A stretch of 64,000 nt of DNA. Origin: Paguma larvata. Lineage: Eukaryota; Chordata; Mammalia; Carnivora; Viverridae. Positions 11,061 through 22,850 of this stretch are shown here, in pieces. Location of the stretch: positions 53,100,960 to 53,164,959 of the forward strand of contig CM057839.1 of the NCBI GenBank assembly GCA_030068075.1. Direction: 5' to 3'. Below the pieces are notes generated by a model that did not search any database, had not been told where the DNA came from, and saw only the letters and a list, made by a program, of their open reading frames with translations. The position numbers and the translations under genes were made by a program. Position 1 is the first letter of the stretch. Each line of letters begins with the position of its first letter.

Positions 11061-12790
11061 GGTAAAGTGCTAGATGCCAAGAACACAGAGAAAAGAAGAA
11101 CATATTCTTGAGTTTTTTTACAGCAGCAAAGAGGCAGACGACGGAATCTGGAGTGATATGAAATTAGATGCTTTGGGTGCTGCATGAAGGCCATCTGATC
11201 TCAGGTTGGTGGAGAGCAAACAGGGAGAACAAACATGGGCCTCCAGACAAGAGCCGGTAACAGGGCAGATCTTCAACTGCTCTGATGGGCCACCTGCCAA
11301 GCCCCATTTCTGGGGTCTCTCCAAGATCCAGCCTGACAGCAGGTCTGTTTCAGCACCTGTTTCTACACTTCAGCCCACATCCATTCGGATTGGTCAGAGT
11401 TCACCGTTTTATTTATTAAATATTTTAATACTCCCCATCCCCCCATTGCCTTTTTCGCTCACAACCAGTGAGAGGTTGGGATTGGCAGAGATGGTGACGG
11501 AAACAATAAAACCCCCTTTGACCAGGGCTTCACCCAACTCTTCCCAACGTGGTTACTCTTTTAAGGCTGGTGTCCTCCTCTGGAGCGGCTGCTGCGTGAT
11601 CACAGAAATCCCGTGTTGTGTCCTTTTCCCATAAAGCGTTTCTCATCCTCATCATTTCCCATTATTCTGCTATTTCCAACATTTCTGCATTCCTTCTTGT
11701 TTCCTGTGCATTCAAGACCCTGTTCAAGGCTTCCAATTCTCGGATGTACCATCAACAAAGGCAGTGAAGTAATTGAGTCTTACATATTTGACCCACGACT
11801 TAATTACGTTTTCAGCAGGAAGGCACTCACCTCTTTTCTTCCAGAAAATGGAATTTCTTTCTGATGTCAAGTCTTGCTCTAGTCATTATCGTTCCCCTTC
11901 TGTGTCCTCCGCCAAGCCTGGACTCCTAACATCCAAGCAAATCCAGAGACCTGGCTGGAATCACTGAAAGAGTTACTGTTTGACTTGACAGGCTCACTAT
12001 TGTCCACTGAAACATTACCGGTAAGTTCAGGTGGCAGCTGGAGAACGCAGCTGAGTAAAGGTTTCCATTATCAGAGGCCTCAGTGGTATGTTTTCATTAT
12101 CAGGGTTTGGAGGGGCTGGAAACACAAACAGGTTGAATCTTGGTGAGGTCAAACGTCACTGACTCTCTCAGCACGTTGTCAACACCACAGGCTTGCCAAG
12201 TTTCTTGTATAAAATGCTGCTGTTTTTCTCTAAAGCAGTTTATGTGCTCAGCAGCAAAGCCGAGGCAAACTCACGGTTCATTTTTATGTCTTATTTGGAG
12301 ACTTGACCTATGTGATCCAGAGGCCTGGATAGTTGGGCACAATCTTTTCACTGGTTAAAGCCCTAAATGTCTTGCAGGTTCAACTCGGTCCCACAGCCCC
12401 TGCCCCCACCCTGGGTGACTCTTGGGCTCTGCTAATTAGCTCTGCCATTGTTTCCCACTGGCGTGTCCCCTCTCCCTGCCCCATTCCGGAATGGGAATGC
12501 AGGCCTGGGACTCCTGGCCTCTGGCTGGCTGGCACTTTTGACTAGGCAAAAGCAAATACAACACAACAAAACAACACCCAGACTCAAGGAAGCATAGGGT
12601 AAAATGTTGTATGTGTGTAGTGAGTCCGTAGGTCTTAGGGGTGTTGCAAATTGAGCTCCTATCCTGTTTTCATGTCACTTTTTAAGCCTTTGTGCTCCAG
12701 TCTCTATTCATCTAGCTCTGCTCCTTCCTTGAGGTTGGAGCTTAAGCTCCCAGCTGTCACTTGTAGCTGTTTCGGAGATTTTTCTCCTAT
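11061..12790. other. Unique sequence, no gene seen
   Basis: Open frames of up to 142 codons (11206-11634, plus) show no domain and no repeated codon pattern. A short internal repeat, TTCCATTATCAG / TTTTCATTATCAG, flanks 12075-12105. No other feature recognised. Confidence 0.5.
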
Positions 12791-12791
12791 G

Positions 12792-12840
<49 letters not shown>

Positions 12841-12845
12841 CATCT
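12792..12845. repeat. (TATC)n tetranucleotide microsatellite
   Basis: About 13 near-perfect TATC units (GTTATCTATCTATC...) ending in a CATC variant. It lies in otherwise unique DNA and is likely to vary in length between individuals. Confidence 0.97.
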
Positions 12846-13269
12846 TTTTATCCTTTGTTTGGCTTCAGAATTCTCTCATAATTCCCTTGGTCTATGCCTT
12901 ATTCTATGTGTACAGTACCTGGTATTTACTACAAGCAACTAACTTTATTACTAATACTTTATACCATAGTGGGATCATCTATTACCTTGTATTTGCAGTT
13001 GCAGCTAAAAGTAGCACCTAATATACTAAACATTTCTAGAAGAATAGCCTGCTTTCACATCATTTTGTCAAAAGGACTCTCTGTGAGTGAGGTAATCAAG
13101 GCAGGTTTTTGTAGACCATCTATTTGTTGTCACTGCTTCTTAGAAGCATCTTTTTTATTCTCAGCCCTTAGATCTCAAAATATTTTAATAATTTGGAGCT
13201 TTCCTAAGATATTTAGAGCACTTTTTGTTCTGGAAATTTTTTCCCGAGTTTGATTTTTCTGCATTTAAG

Positions 13270-13545
13270 TATAAATGATATTGTATTAGTTTCAGGGGTC
13301 CAAAATAATGACTCAATATTTGTATATATTGCAAAATGATCACCACAATAAATCAGTCATCATACATAATTATAAATGTTTTTTCTTGTAATGGGAACTT
13401 TTAAGATCCACTCTCTTAGAAGCTTTCAGTTATGCAACATAGTTATTATTAACTATAGTCACATGCTGTGCATTGTATTTCCAGGACTTATTTATTTTAT
13501 AATTGAAAGTTTGTATGTTTTGATCCCCTTCACTCATTTTGCTCA
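13270..13545 (-). mobile_element. Old L1 (L1MA/MB-like) 3' UTR
   Basis: In antisense order the diagnostic blocks appear: TTGTATTAGTTTCAGGGGTC, ATTGCAAAATGATCACCACA, TTAACTATAGTCACATGCTG and ACTTATTTATTTTATAATTG. These are the known 3' UTR blocks of middle-age mammalian L1. A younger L1 follows at 13559-13890. Confidence 0.82.
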
Positions 13546-13558
13546 TTGTCTACATTTT

Positions 13559-13890
13559 TTTATAATAGTTTATTTTCAAATTGGTTTACATATAACACCC
13601 AGTGTTCATCCCAACAAGGGCCCTCTTTAATGCCCATAACCCCCTCTCCCCCCCCCCATCTCCCTCACCCTCAGTTTGTTCTTAGTCTTTGAGAGTCTCT
13701 TATGTTTTATCTCCCTCCCTCTCTGTGTCTTTTTTTCCTTTCCTCTCTTCCCCTCCCCCTGGTTTTTGCTTAGTCTCACAAAGTCCACCTATGTGTGGAA
13801 ACATATGGTATCTGTTTTTTTCTGACTGACTTATTTCACTTAACATAATACCCTCCAGTTCCATCCATGTTGCTACACATGGCCAGATTT
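13559..13890 (-). mobile_element. Young 5'-truncated L1 (carnivore)
   Basis: Antisense L1 3' end (TTTATTTTCAAATTGGTTTA, CACCCAGTGTTCATCCCAAC, CTCAGTTTGTTCTTAGTC), with the very end of ORF2 at its right side. Exact 15-bp target-site duplications CATTGTCTACATTTT lie at 13544-13558 and 13891-13905. The perfect duplication suggests a fairly recent insertion. Confidence 0.95.
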
Positions 13891-14217
13891 CATTGTCTAC
13901 ATTTTAAAATACATATATATGTATTCCAAAGAGATCTGTTTCAAACTGACCACTTCATTCCTTCACAGGTATCTCTGTGCCTGAGGCCTTGTCCATATTT
14001 TCCATGGTGACTAATACTGTTTTCATCTGGCCTGCACCAAACTAGAAACGCCAGCATTATTCTCCACTATTCCCTTTGTTTTTTTTTAAACTTCCACCTC
14101 TCATTTGAGGCCAGTCCTGCAGAGTTTGCTTTTAAAATGTCTCCATGTAGGTCTCCCTTTTCCAAGTCACTGATCCCGCCTTGGTCGGGGCTTTCATCAC
14201 CCCCACCTGGATAAGTG

Positions 14218-14231
14218 GAGCCACCTGCTGA
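14218..14231 (-). promoter_or_regulatory. CTCF-like core motif (candidate)
   Basis: The minus strand reads TCAGCAGGTGGCTC, matching 12 of 14 positions of the core CCASYAGRKGGCRS. This is a motif match only. There is no evidence of binding. Confidence 0.3.
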
Positions 14232-15444
14232 TGGTGCCCACATGACCCATCTCACCACCCACCCACTCCTGCCTCCTCAGGGCTCTGGTCCTGTTCACTT
14301 ATCATTATTTCCTGTCTTACTTCTGTTTTTTCTGCCATCAATGCACTTCTCAGCTGAAAACATCCCTATTCAAAACTGCTTCAAATGGAATATGGCAGGA
14401 TGAGAAAACAAAACAAAGCAAGCAGCACAAACAGCCCAAGAATGGAAGTCTACTCTTTCTTCAGAGTCAGGTTCCGATGCCACTTTCTTGGAGTCATGCC
14501 TGATTCCATGGGGCAGGGCTGGCAGTATCTTCCTGGTGCTTCGACAGGACTGGTCAGACACTGGCTGCTTCTCTTACAGGCTTAGAGGTTGGTTGTCTAT
14601 GACAGACAGCGACCATGTCTCACCCACCCTTCTGTACTTCTTTTCTAGTCCATGGTTTGCATGTCCATGGTGGGCAGGTCTTGCTGTGTTCAGGGGGCCT
14701 CCATTTGACTAGCAGCCCTCTCTGCTCCCCTGAGGCTCAGCCTGACTCCTCAGTGCCTGGAAGAGAGATGTATTTTCCTATGTGAGGCACATGTCCTTCC
14801 TTACAGACTCTAAGCCATGGGCTTTCTGTTGCTGTGTTGTTTCTTTACTGGAAATTTCCATGATTCCTGCTAAATAAACATCTTTATTTCCTCCATAATC
14901 TGTTATATGTCTGATATGAGTATAGATTCTTGCTCTCTGTCTTGTATTGTGATTTGCAAACTTTCAGAGCGAACTTATTGAAAATGCAGATTTCCATGGC
15001 TTGCCCCCAAATATTGTGATTAATATCCCAGAAAACTGTGATAGAAGCTTTCACATTAACATCTGGAGTAGAGAAAGGACATCCATTCTTTGCTTCACCA
15101 GAGAACCCACATCATTAGCTTTATTCTGATTGTCACTGCTCCTCCCCAAACCAATCCTGATGGCCAGAGTGATGTGTGGGATGTAGCCATGCAAGGTGTT
15201 TATTTGTCTGCACAACTTAAAACAAAGGGCTTAACATCTTTAATCAAACTGACAGAATTTAATAGGCTTTGTGTAAGCCTGGTAATGAAGTGATAACATT
15301 TGGGGCCCTAAATGTTTAAGGAGAAGGAAATATTATGGGTTCATGAGTAACAACACATTTCCATGGTAGTGGCAAACAGCCAGGATTGGCCTGCCAGGCC
15401 ACACAATTTAGAGGCCTTATGGTATTATATTATTGAAAGTCCAC

Positions 15445-15655
15445 TAAAATCTAGAGCAGGACTTGTCAAATTGATCACAAGGGTCACAGGAGGTGCTCAT
15501 GAAAAGTATAGATTCCTAGACCCTCTCTTAGTGATTCTAATTCACTAGGTCTAGTGAGTGAGACTGATATAAAATATAAAAATCTGTATTTCTAATAAAA
15601 TCTCTGAGTGATTCTTATGATCAAGCAAGCCCAGGGAACAGTGTTCCAAAGAAAG
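15445..15655 (+). mobile_element. MER5A (hAT-Charlie non-autonomous)
   Basis: The order of blocks follows MER5A: GGAGGTGCTCATGAAAAGTA, GATTCCTAGACCCTCTC, GATTCTAATTCACTAGGTCT, AATCTGTATTTCTAATAAAA and CAGTGTTCC. A short, non-coding DNA-transposon relic. Confidence 0.85.
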
Positions 15656-17544
15656 AAACTGAGTTACTCTTTGGAAGGAAGAATAAGGACACATCAGGAT
15701 CCAGGGAGGGCTTTAGAACAGATACTAATTAGTAGGTGCAAAATCCACAGGAGTCTTCTGCTTCCTGGGTGGTAGCCCCTCTCTACACTCATACTAGTTT
15801 CAGCCCAATTTGGTCTAAGAATTTTAACAGTCTCCTTAGGCTTAAATCAAAGCTGTGGGATAATCGCTCAGGCTTTCAGATTCTTCTGCTTTCCTTGGAA
15901 CTCTCTCAAGGTTGTGTTTGGGTAATGGGAGAGGAGGGGCAGGTGGTGGGTTGTGGTTCAGATTAACCTCATGGCATGGGGAGAAGGTGACCACTGCCTG
16001 GTGTTGGGCTTGATTGGGTGCTGGCCATCCTCTGCTAAAGGGAGTTGGGGCTATTTTGTTGTTGGTGTCTGTGGCTGATTGTCACAGACTATGTGTCTGG
16101 AGTTCTCTCTTGTCCAGCAAGGGAGCAGACACAGAATTGAAAAGGAGAGAGGCTAATGTCCAGGAGGAGACAAGACCTCTATTTATTGAGCTCACAAGAT
16201 ATTATCCACGTGGTGAACATTAAGAAAACAAGATCTTACACACATGAATGTAGAGAAAACACTCAGACAGTAATCATTAACTTGCGTGTTAAGAAGCAAA
16301 GAGTCTGGGGGACAAGTGGAGTTTGTGATCAAGGTACATTGGTGCCGGATGGAAACTAATCTCCTGAAGGTGACATAACAAGTTACTTGTGATTCCATTG
16401 CAGTATCATGCTAGCTAACCTCAGGTGCTTCACTCTGTGGTGGTGGCTTTTGGCCCTAAGCTTTTTCTAACCCATTATGTAAGCAGAACCAGTTTCCCCA
16501 CAGCCAATGACCTCCTGATTTTTCTTTATTTACTTGTTCTGGCCCAAGTCCTCTTCTTGTTGACCTTCCTGCTCTTGGCTTTCTCTCACGCATAGATAGT
16601 TACAAGTCTTTCCACATTTGGCATGTGGCCCTTGGCCGCTACAGCTTCTATAGGCTTATCTGTCCTGCTTTTACCTCAACTCCATCATGTCAGCCCCTAA
16701 AGTTCTCAACTCACTGTCTGTGCTACACAGAAGCTGCAGGAGGTTTAGAAATGACATCAGACTCATTTTCTGCTTGGCCATGCTCTCTATCCTCTTCACT
16801 GTGATGGCCTCTATGAAGGAAAAAGGTAGGAAACAGAAACCCCTCTACCCCTGTTGTTTCTCTTAGCCTGTTTAGGGGACCTTCTGGCTCTACACCGAAT
16901 TCCCAAGGGCGGGAATATCAAGTTATGACCTCCCATCATCTCCTCTCACAAGCATCTTCGCATCCCTTCCACCCCCACCATCTCTCAGATTGGCAAGAGT
17001 TTGGACTTTCTGTGGACTTCCTCCTCCTGCTTTCCCAGGCCATTTTTATAGGACACAATGATTTTATCCTCCCAATCAGCTTCTTAATGAAATGGGGCAA
17101 AATTAATTTAGGAAATATTTTCCCTTTGACAATACCAACCTCTCTAGCTGATAAATCTTACTGCAAAAATCCTAACTGGACTAACAGAGGGGAATTTGTC
17201 AACTTTCCTGTAACTCCCACACCAGCTCCCTTTCCCTACCAGTCCTGTCTTTGCCCCTGGAGGCCTAGTTTGGGCTGAAGAGGGAGAGGGTCATATAGTC
17301 AGAAAAATCTATTAATGGTTTAAAAATATTGATTATCCTGATGGAATACAAAAGAAGTTTTTCATTTTAGTTTGCCATCTCAAATAGGCAAATTTACTTC
17401 CCATAATCTTCATTTGATACCAGTTTCTGAAACACTTTGATATCAGATTCTTTAATGTTTCCTTTTATTTCCTCCCCAAAGAAAATGTTTTAAATGTGAG
17501 ATCACAATAAAGATGATCTGAGGTTTTTTTTCAACAGAGATGGA

Positions 17545-17690
17545 GTCGTGAAAACAACATTGAATTTGGAGTCAGATAGCTTAGGTCCAAATCCATGCCC
17601 TTTGACTTCAGGGCTTCAGTTATAACATCTCTGTTTTGGGATAATGAGGAACTTTTTAGGGGAAGTTTTGAGAATTATTTGAAATTGGTA
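17545..17690 (+). mobile_element. MIR
   Basis: TTTGGAGTCAGATAGCTTAG, then GTCCAAATCCATGCCC and CTCTGTTTTGGGATAATGAG, follows the MIR order (GGAGCCAGACTGCCTGGGTT ... AAAATGGGGATAAT). Confidence 0.7.
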
Positions 17691-19309
17691 GTGTGGATAT
17701 TCTTGGAAAACTTTAAACCATGTCGTAGATGATTTTTTAAGTTATATAAAAAAAAATAAGTTCCAGTGTATGTATGGCTGTAAAGTATCAGGTCCACAGG
17801 TACAAGTAAAAGAGAAATTCTGGGAGTAACCCTATGTCTTAGTTTCCTCTGCTCTATATTAGCTCCCTGGTGCCAAACTACAGACATCTCTAGGACCCTC
17901 CTGTTTGTCTTTAACTGCCTGAAAACACCCTACTGGAGAGGTCTCAGATTCTCAGTTCTTCTTGACCTTTTCTTTAAATAATAGTTACCACTCTATAGAG
18001 GTATAGAGCTATAGAGTATTTCTTGGCCAAAAATAGGTTTACCCAAGAGGTCAGCTATTTTAGAAATCTTTGGTTACAAATGACAGGAATCCTATTCAAA
18101 TCAACTTCAGCAAAAGGTCAGGAATTACTGGCTCATGTAGCCTGCTTCCCTCACCCCCACCCCCCCCCAGCCTACCCTGTGCCTAACCAATCTCTCCACA
18201 TCTTTACTCTGTTTCCCTATAATCAGACACTCTCCTTTTAGTTTCCTCCATGAGTTTCATCCAGACTCACACCTCTTAGGCCTGCAACTCCAGGTGAAAG
18301 AGAATTTCTCACTCCTGGTAGCTACAAAGAATGTCCACATTTTCCTGATGTGTGTCTCCTACTCAATTCCAAGCCAATTACTGTGGGCAAGAAGAAACAA
18401 TGGAAAACGATGCTTTAACTAACCTGGAGTAGCAGCAGTGCTGTTACACAAGTGAGGAAAGAACATTAAACAGGCAAAAATAACAGATGCCACCACACTG
18501 GCTAACATATAGAGGAACCTAGGCCAGTGTATTGCATTTTCCAGAATATCCTTTGAACCCCTTGGAAGGGCATGCATCTCCATAGGCAATTTCTATCCCA
18601 TTGGAGACAGACAGAGGAAGTGGTTTGAGGTCTATAAGTCCCATTTTCCCCAGGCGTATAGGTAGAAATACTTTACAGACAAGAGTGGAAGGTATTCGTT
18701 GTTATTCATTGATTGCTGTTCACTATGCCTTCTTATGCATCGTTATGTCTAGCCACTAGCAGATGCTTGTTACATGAATGGAGCTTATTACACATTTGTG
18801 GAGTGAGTGGATAAATAAGTGAATATATTTTATTGTAAGGATTTGAGATGTGTTGTAATAAATTTTTCAGGCCCTCTAGTGTTTCATTTACTTTAAATTT
18901 CCTAAGGTTTTGTGTTGATGTATTCTGTCCCATGCTGAACATCTTTATGGTTATGTAATCTAATGTTCCGGAAAAATTAAAGCATTAAAATGGTTCACCA
19001 CTGAGAGACATGCAATTGAAGGAAAAAATTTTCAAAGGTAACAATAACAAAACTCCCATGTTGGAAATAATATTATCACTTGATTTAGCCAATAGTTATA
19101 TGGTTTCGTTATTAATATCATTGTTTTTTTTATTTTAAATGTGCAAGATACTAACTTAACAGAGCTTGTTGTAGAACACCAACACCAAATCTATGTTTGC
19201 TGCAAAGCACCACCTCTATTAAACTGAAATTGCTTTGTTAGATTTCAAAATTGATATTAAATTAAGGATAAATCACTTTTAATTTCAGATTGCCTGAATA
19301 TGTCCCGTA
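17691..19309. other. Unique sequence, no gene seen
   Basis: No exon or intact repeat recognised. A short hairpin (ACTCTATAG 17990-17998 / CTATAGAGT 18009-18017) and a C-run near 18160 are the only marked items. Frames are under 75 codons. Confidence 0.5.
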
Positions 19310-19850
19310 GCAAGTTGACTGTATCAGTTATATATTGCTGAATAATCATCTATTCTAAAATTTAGTTGCTTAAAACACAACAATTTATTTTACTCATATA
19401 TCTGCAGTTTTGTCAAGGCTCAGCAGGAATAACTTCTCTGCTCAAATGGGGGTCAGCTCACACATAGCTCAACTGGGGGCTGGTGGATTTACTTTCATGA
19501 TAACTCATTCACATGGATGTCAAGTTGGTGCAACCTATTAGCTCCAAGGTGAGCCAATACTATGGGCCAGGGATCTCAGTTCTTTTCATGTGGTCTCTTT
19601 ATGTGTTATTTGGGCTTCCTTGTAATGTGGTTTTGGGGTCTCAAGTATGAGCATCCTGACAGACAAGAAGTGAAAGGTCAGTATCTTTAAGAGCTAGGTA
19701 TGAAATTAGCATAGTACCTCTTTCTCTGAATTCTGTGAGTTAAGCAGTCATAAACCTCCAGACTTATGGAGAGGGAATATAAGCCTATCTTTCCATGGAA
19801 GGAGTGTCAAAAAAAATTTATGGCCATATTTTATAAATGCAACAGTGAAC
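19310..19850 (+). mobile_element. MLT1J/K-like LTR (ERVL-MaLR)
   Basis: Begins GTATCAGTTATATATTGCTG with AAATTTAGTTGCTTAAAACA, and continues with GGCTCAGCAGGAATAACTTC and CATGTGGTCTCTTTATG. This follows the old MLT1 LTR layout (TGTATTAGTTATCTATTGCT ... AACTTAGTGGCTTAAAAC). The right edge is approximate. No internal retroviral part. Confidence 0.65.
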
Positions 19851-19987
19851 TGAATTTGACTCTTCCTCATGTAAATGAAGTTTCACTGATACATTGAATT
19901 GTAATATCAGTTTTGTAAGACTATCAGAACTAGTTCAGCTTCTTAGAATATGAGACCTCTCCCTTCGATTCAAGAAATCTGGCTCTA

Positions 19988-20268
19988 GGGATGCCTGGGT
20001 GGCTCAGTCAGTTGAGAGTCCAACTCTTGATTTCAGCTCAGGTCATGATCCCAGGGTTGTGGGATCAAGCCCTACATCGGGTTCCACCTTGAGCATGGAA
20101 CCTGCTAAAGATTCTCTCTCTCTCCCTCTCCCTCTCTGTCTCCCTCTCTTTCCCTCTCCTTCTTCCTCTCTCTCTCTCTCTCTCTCTCTCATTCACTCAC
20201 TTTCTCTACCTCTCTTCCCTGTTAGTACTTTCTCACACTTTCTCTTAAAAAAAAAAAAAGTAAAAAAG
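19988..20268 (+). mobile_element. CAN-SINE, older-type body
   Basis: Head GGGATGCCTGGGTGGCTCAG, then ACTCTTGATTTCAGCTCAGG, the (CT)n body from 20110 to 20190 and a poly-A at 20247-20259. The block ACTCTTGATTTC with GATTCTCTCTCT differs from the felid-type copies and suggests a separate subfamily. Imperfect flanking duplication GAAATCTGGCTCT / GGAATTTGTCTCT. Confidence 0.92.
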
Positions 20269-22760
20269 GAATTTGTCTCTTGTTCTCGTTCTTCAATGAA
20301 ACCATTCCCAAGATGCTTAAGTTTCCCTTGGGACCTGCGTTGATGAATGTTCATAGGTCAAAGTGGCCCTGATCACTGTACTCAGCTGGAATTTGGCTCA
20401 TGGCTATAATACCCTTCACTGCAGCAAACACGAGAGCTCAGTTTGCTGAGAGACTTGTCAGCCAAGCAATGCCTGCTCTCCGTGTATGAGAAATAGCCCC
20501 TAACTTGGAACACTTCGGTTCTTACCAGAAAATTGTTCAAAACAATTCAAATGTGAACTCTTTATGGTACCTCTTTGAGTTATTTGGGGTGTGGTTGGGT
20601 AAGCATAAAGTAAACAGGTAAACAGCTGCCTAAGAAAACAGTGGGGCTATTCCGAGCATTCCCAGGAAACATAACCCTTCAGGTAATGTTGGATCTCCTC
20701 CTGGGAAAGACTTAAGAGATCATATAATCTGTACTTCTTCTGCCAGGGAATTATGCCAAAGTCAGAAGTACCACACAGACATAAGAATGGGACATAAAGG
20801 TAGGGGAGAATGGGGGTATATTTCTTTGTAACAGCCAGAAAAGTTTAATGTGTCTTCCTAGTATGTATAAAATCATCTAGCAAGCAAAGCTGTGCAATGG
20901 ATTTGGGAAATACTTTCTGGGGACCCAGTACTATGTAGGACATAACAGAAAGAAATGTATGTTTTTATTCTACTCTTCTTGCTATTTCTCTACTGAGAAG
21001 ATTCTCTCTGAGGGCTTCCTCATGTTGAAAAAAATACAGTTCTGGTCACTATACTTGGTTAGTACATGATATCCAGACCCTGGAAATACCGCGGTCGTAG
21101 TGGGAGATGAGAAGGATAATGTGACTATTTTCACTGGCCTTTGTCTACTCCAAGATTTATACAACTGAGGAGGAGTGAAATCTTGGAGACTTGTTTCCCA
21201 AAGGAACCTTTCATTTGTCAAAGATACGTGTTGTTCTGGACATTGAGTACGTAGAGTTTTTCTGTGTATACATAGGGAAGCACTCTTAGTATGTGCAAAT
21301 TGCTACCCCCCAAATTTGGCCAAGATCAGATAATGCAGATTTTTATTTCTTACCCACCCTTTTCTCATGGTTTGACACTCCCCTGGGGTGTTTTATTCTT
21401 TGAGCACAAATTTATGCCAACATCCCTAGGAAAAAACCTGTTTGTTTCTTTGTGTGATGGTGGTGGAATGTTACACTCTCTTTAAAGGTATAACACAACT
21501 TTGTTATATTTCCCTTTCAAGAAATACCCCAGCCAGTTTGTGGAGGGAACTCAAAAGAAATCAAGATTGAGACTATTGTTAATTGGTTTTTAATTAAATG
21601 TCTGAGAAACCTATCATTATTAGGAACTGGTTCTTGAGTCATACCAAATTTATTCAAAAACAAAAAGTAAATATTCTCACTATCTTTGAAACATAAATTG
21701 TCCCAGTATCTTCAAACTTGAATATACTTTGAATCTACCTCTAAAGATTTCTTGTATAAATGAATTTATTGTATCCCCTTTTAACCTTATACATTTCTTG
21801 TGCTAATGCATTTCTATTTTAACCTGCTAACTATTTTTTTTAAAATATCAGATTTTACAATGCAGTACATAAAGGAGGGCTATGCATTTAATTACTATTT
21901 TGAAAGTCGTGAGTGGCATATGCCTATGACACCTGTTGGCTTGACCAAGGGGTTTTCTTCTTCCTTGTGTGAATATGGACACATAAGACCCAGAAGTTGC
22001 ATCTGAAGGTTAGTTGGTCAGTCTTCCCAGACAGAGGGGGACCTTTGTCTTCTCACTGTGACATAAATTTCTACCTTATTTTTGTTCCAACTCGTTTCAA
22101 ATATTTGTCCTATGTTTCAAGGTTTGAGACTTTTTTTTTCAGTTTTCTCTAGAAGACCACTCCCTACTTTATTTTTCAAAACTTCTTTTTAATTTTATCT
22201 AGAACATTAGATGAGAGTTCTACCTTCTTCATGGCTAGTCTCTCCATGTTCTGGTCTTTTTTTGTTTATCCTGGTTATCTTATAATTACTTTTATTGCCT
22301 TGTTAAATGGGTTATCCAGGCATTCTTCTTCATTTATGAATCCTGAGTTGGTGCCCTCTCTCTCTTTCTCATAGCAAGGAGGTATAGACTGATGAGTAGC
22401 CTGTAGACATGGGATTGGGGATGACATATTTATACTTGAGAAAATTACATGATCAGACTTGGAGGGAGGTCATTTAGATTAAACCACAGGTGCTATATAT
22501 CAGAAAAATGTGAATTGTTTCCAGGAAGCTTGCTTTTATTGTCTATAGAGAGGGGATGCTAAAGTAAAGGTCCCAATGATGATGAACACCTACAAAAGAT
22601 AAAATAAAAGGACTGTATTCCATGGTTATGAAAATCTGGAAAGGAAAAGACTAGTCATCAGAGAAAGAACTTGAACTAGGGTGGAGGTCAAGGGTAAGGT
22701 GAGGTCATCGTGTTCTGATCATTAAACCTGGAAGATGGAGTAAATTGATACTAATGACAC
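20269..22760. other. Unique sequence, no gene seen
   Basis: No exon recognised. Frames reach only 79 codons. Several AT-rich patches, no assignable repeat. Confidence 0.5.
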
Positions 22761-22850
22761 TTAAAAAATTTTTAACTTAAAAAATTTAAAAATATTAAAA
22801 AAATTTAAGATTAAAAAATTAAGAAATTTGGAAAAAATAAGAAAAGGATT
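22761..22850. repeat. AT-rich low-complexity patch
   Basis: Runs of TTAAAAAATTT-type sequence (ACTTAAAAAATTTTTAACTT, ATTAAAAAAATTTAAG) that can pair with themselves. No transposon end seen. Confidence 0.8.

Larger units (their letters stand above)
13906..17544. other. Mostly unique sequence
   Basis: No exon recognised. It contains an 18-bp palindrome (13908-13925), a CTCF-like core (14218-14231), a possible MER5-like remnant (14945-15065, weak) and a clear MER5A (15445-15655). Open frames up to 117 codons (16925-17278) have no domain. Confidence 0.55.

Noticed and set aside
11206..11634. 142-codon open frame (plus) as a gene
   Set aside because: Composition is that of the surrounding non-coding DNA. 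No recognisable motif; near the end of an L2-like region.
14945..15065. Second MER5-like relic
   Set aside because: A few words (GCAAACTTTCAGAGCG, AAAATGCAGATTTCCA) fit MER5, but the order and length are too poor to list as a feature.
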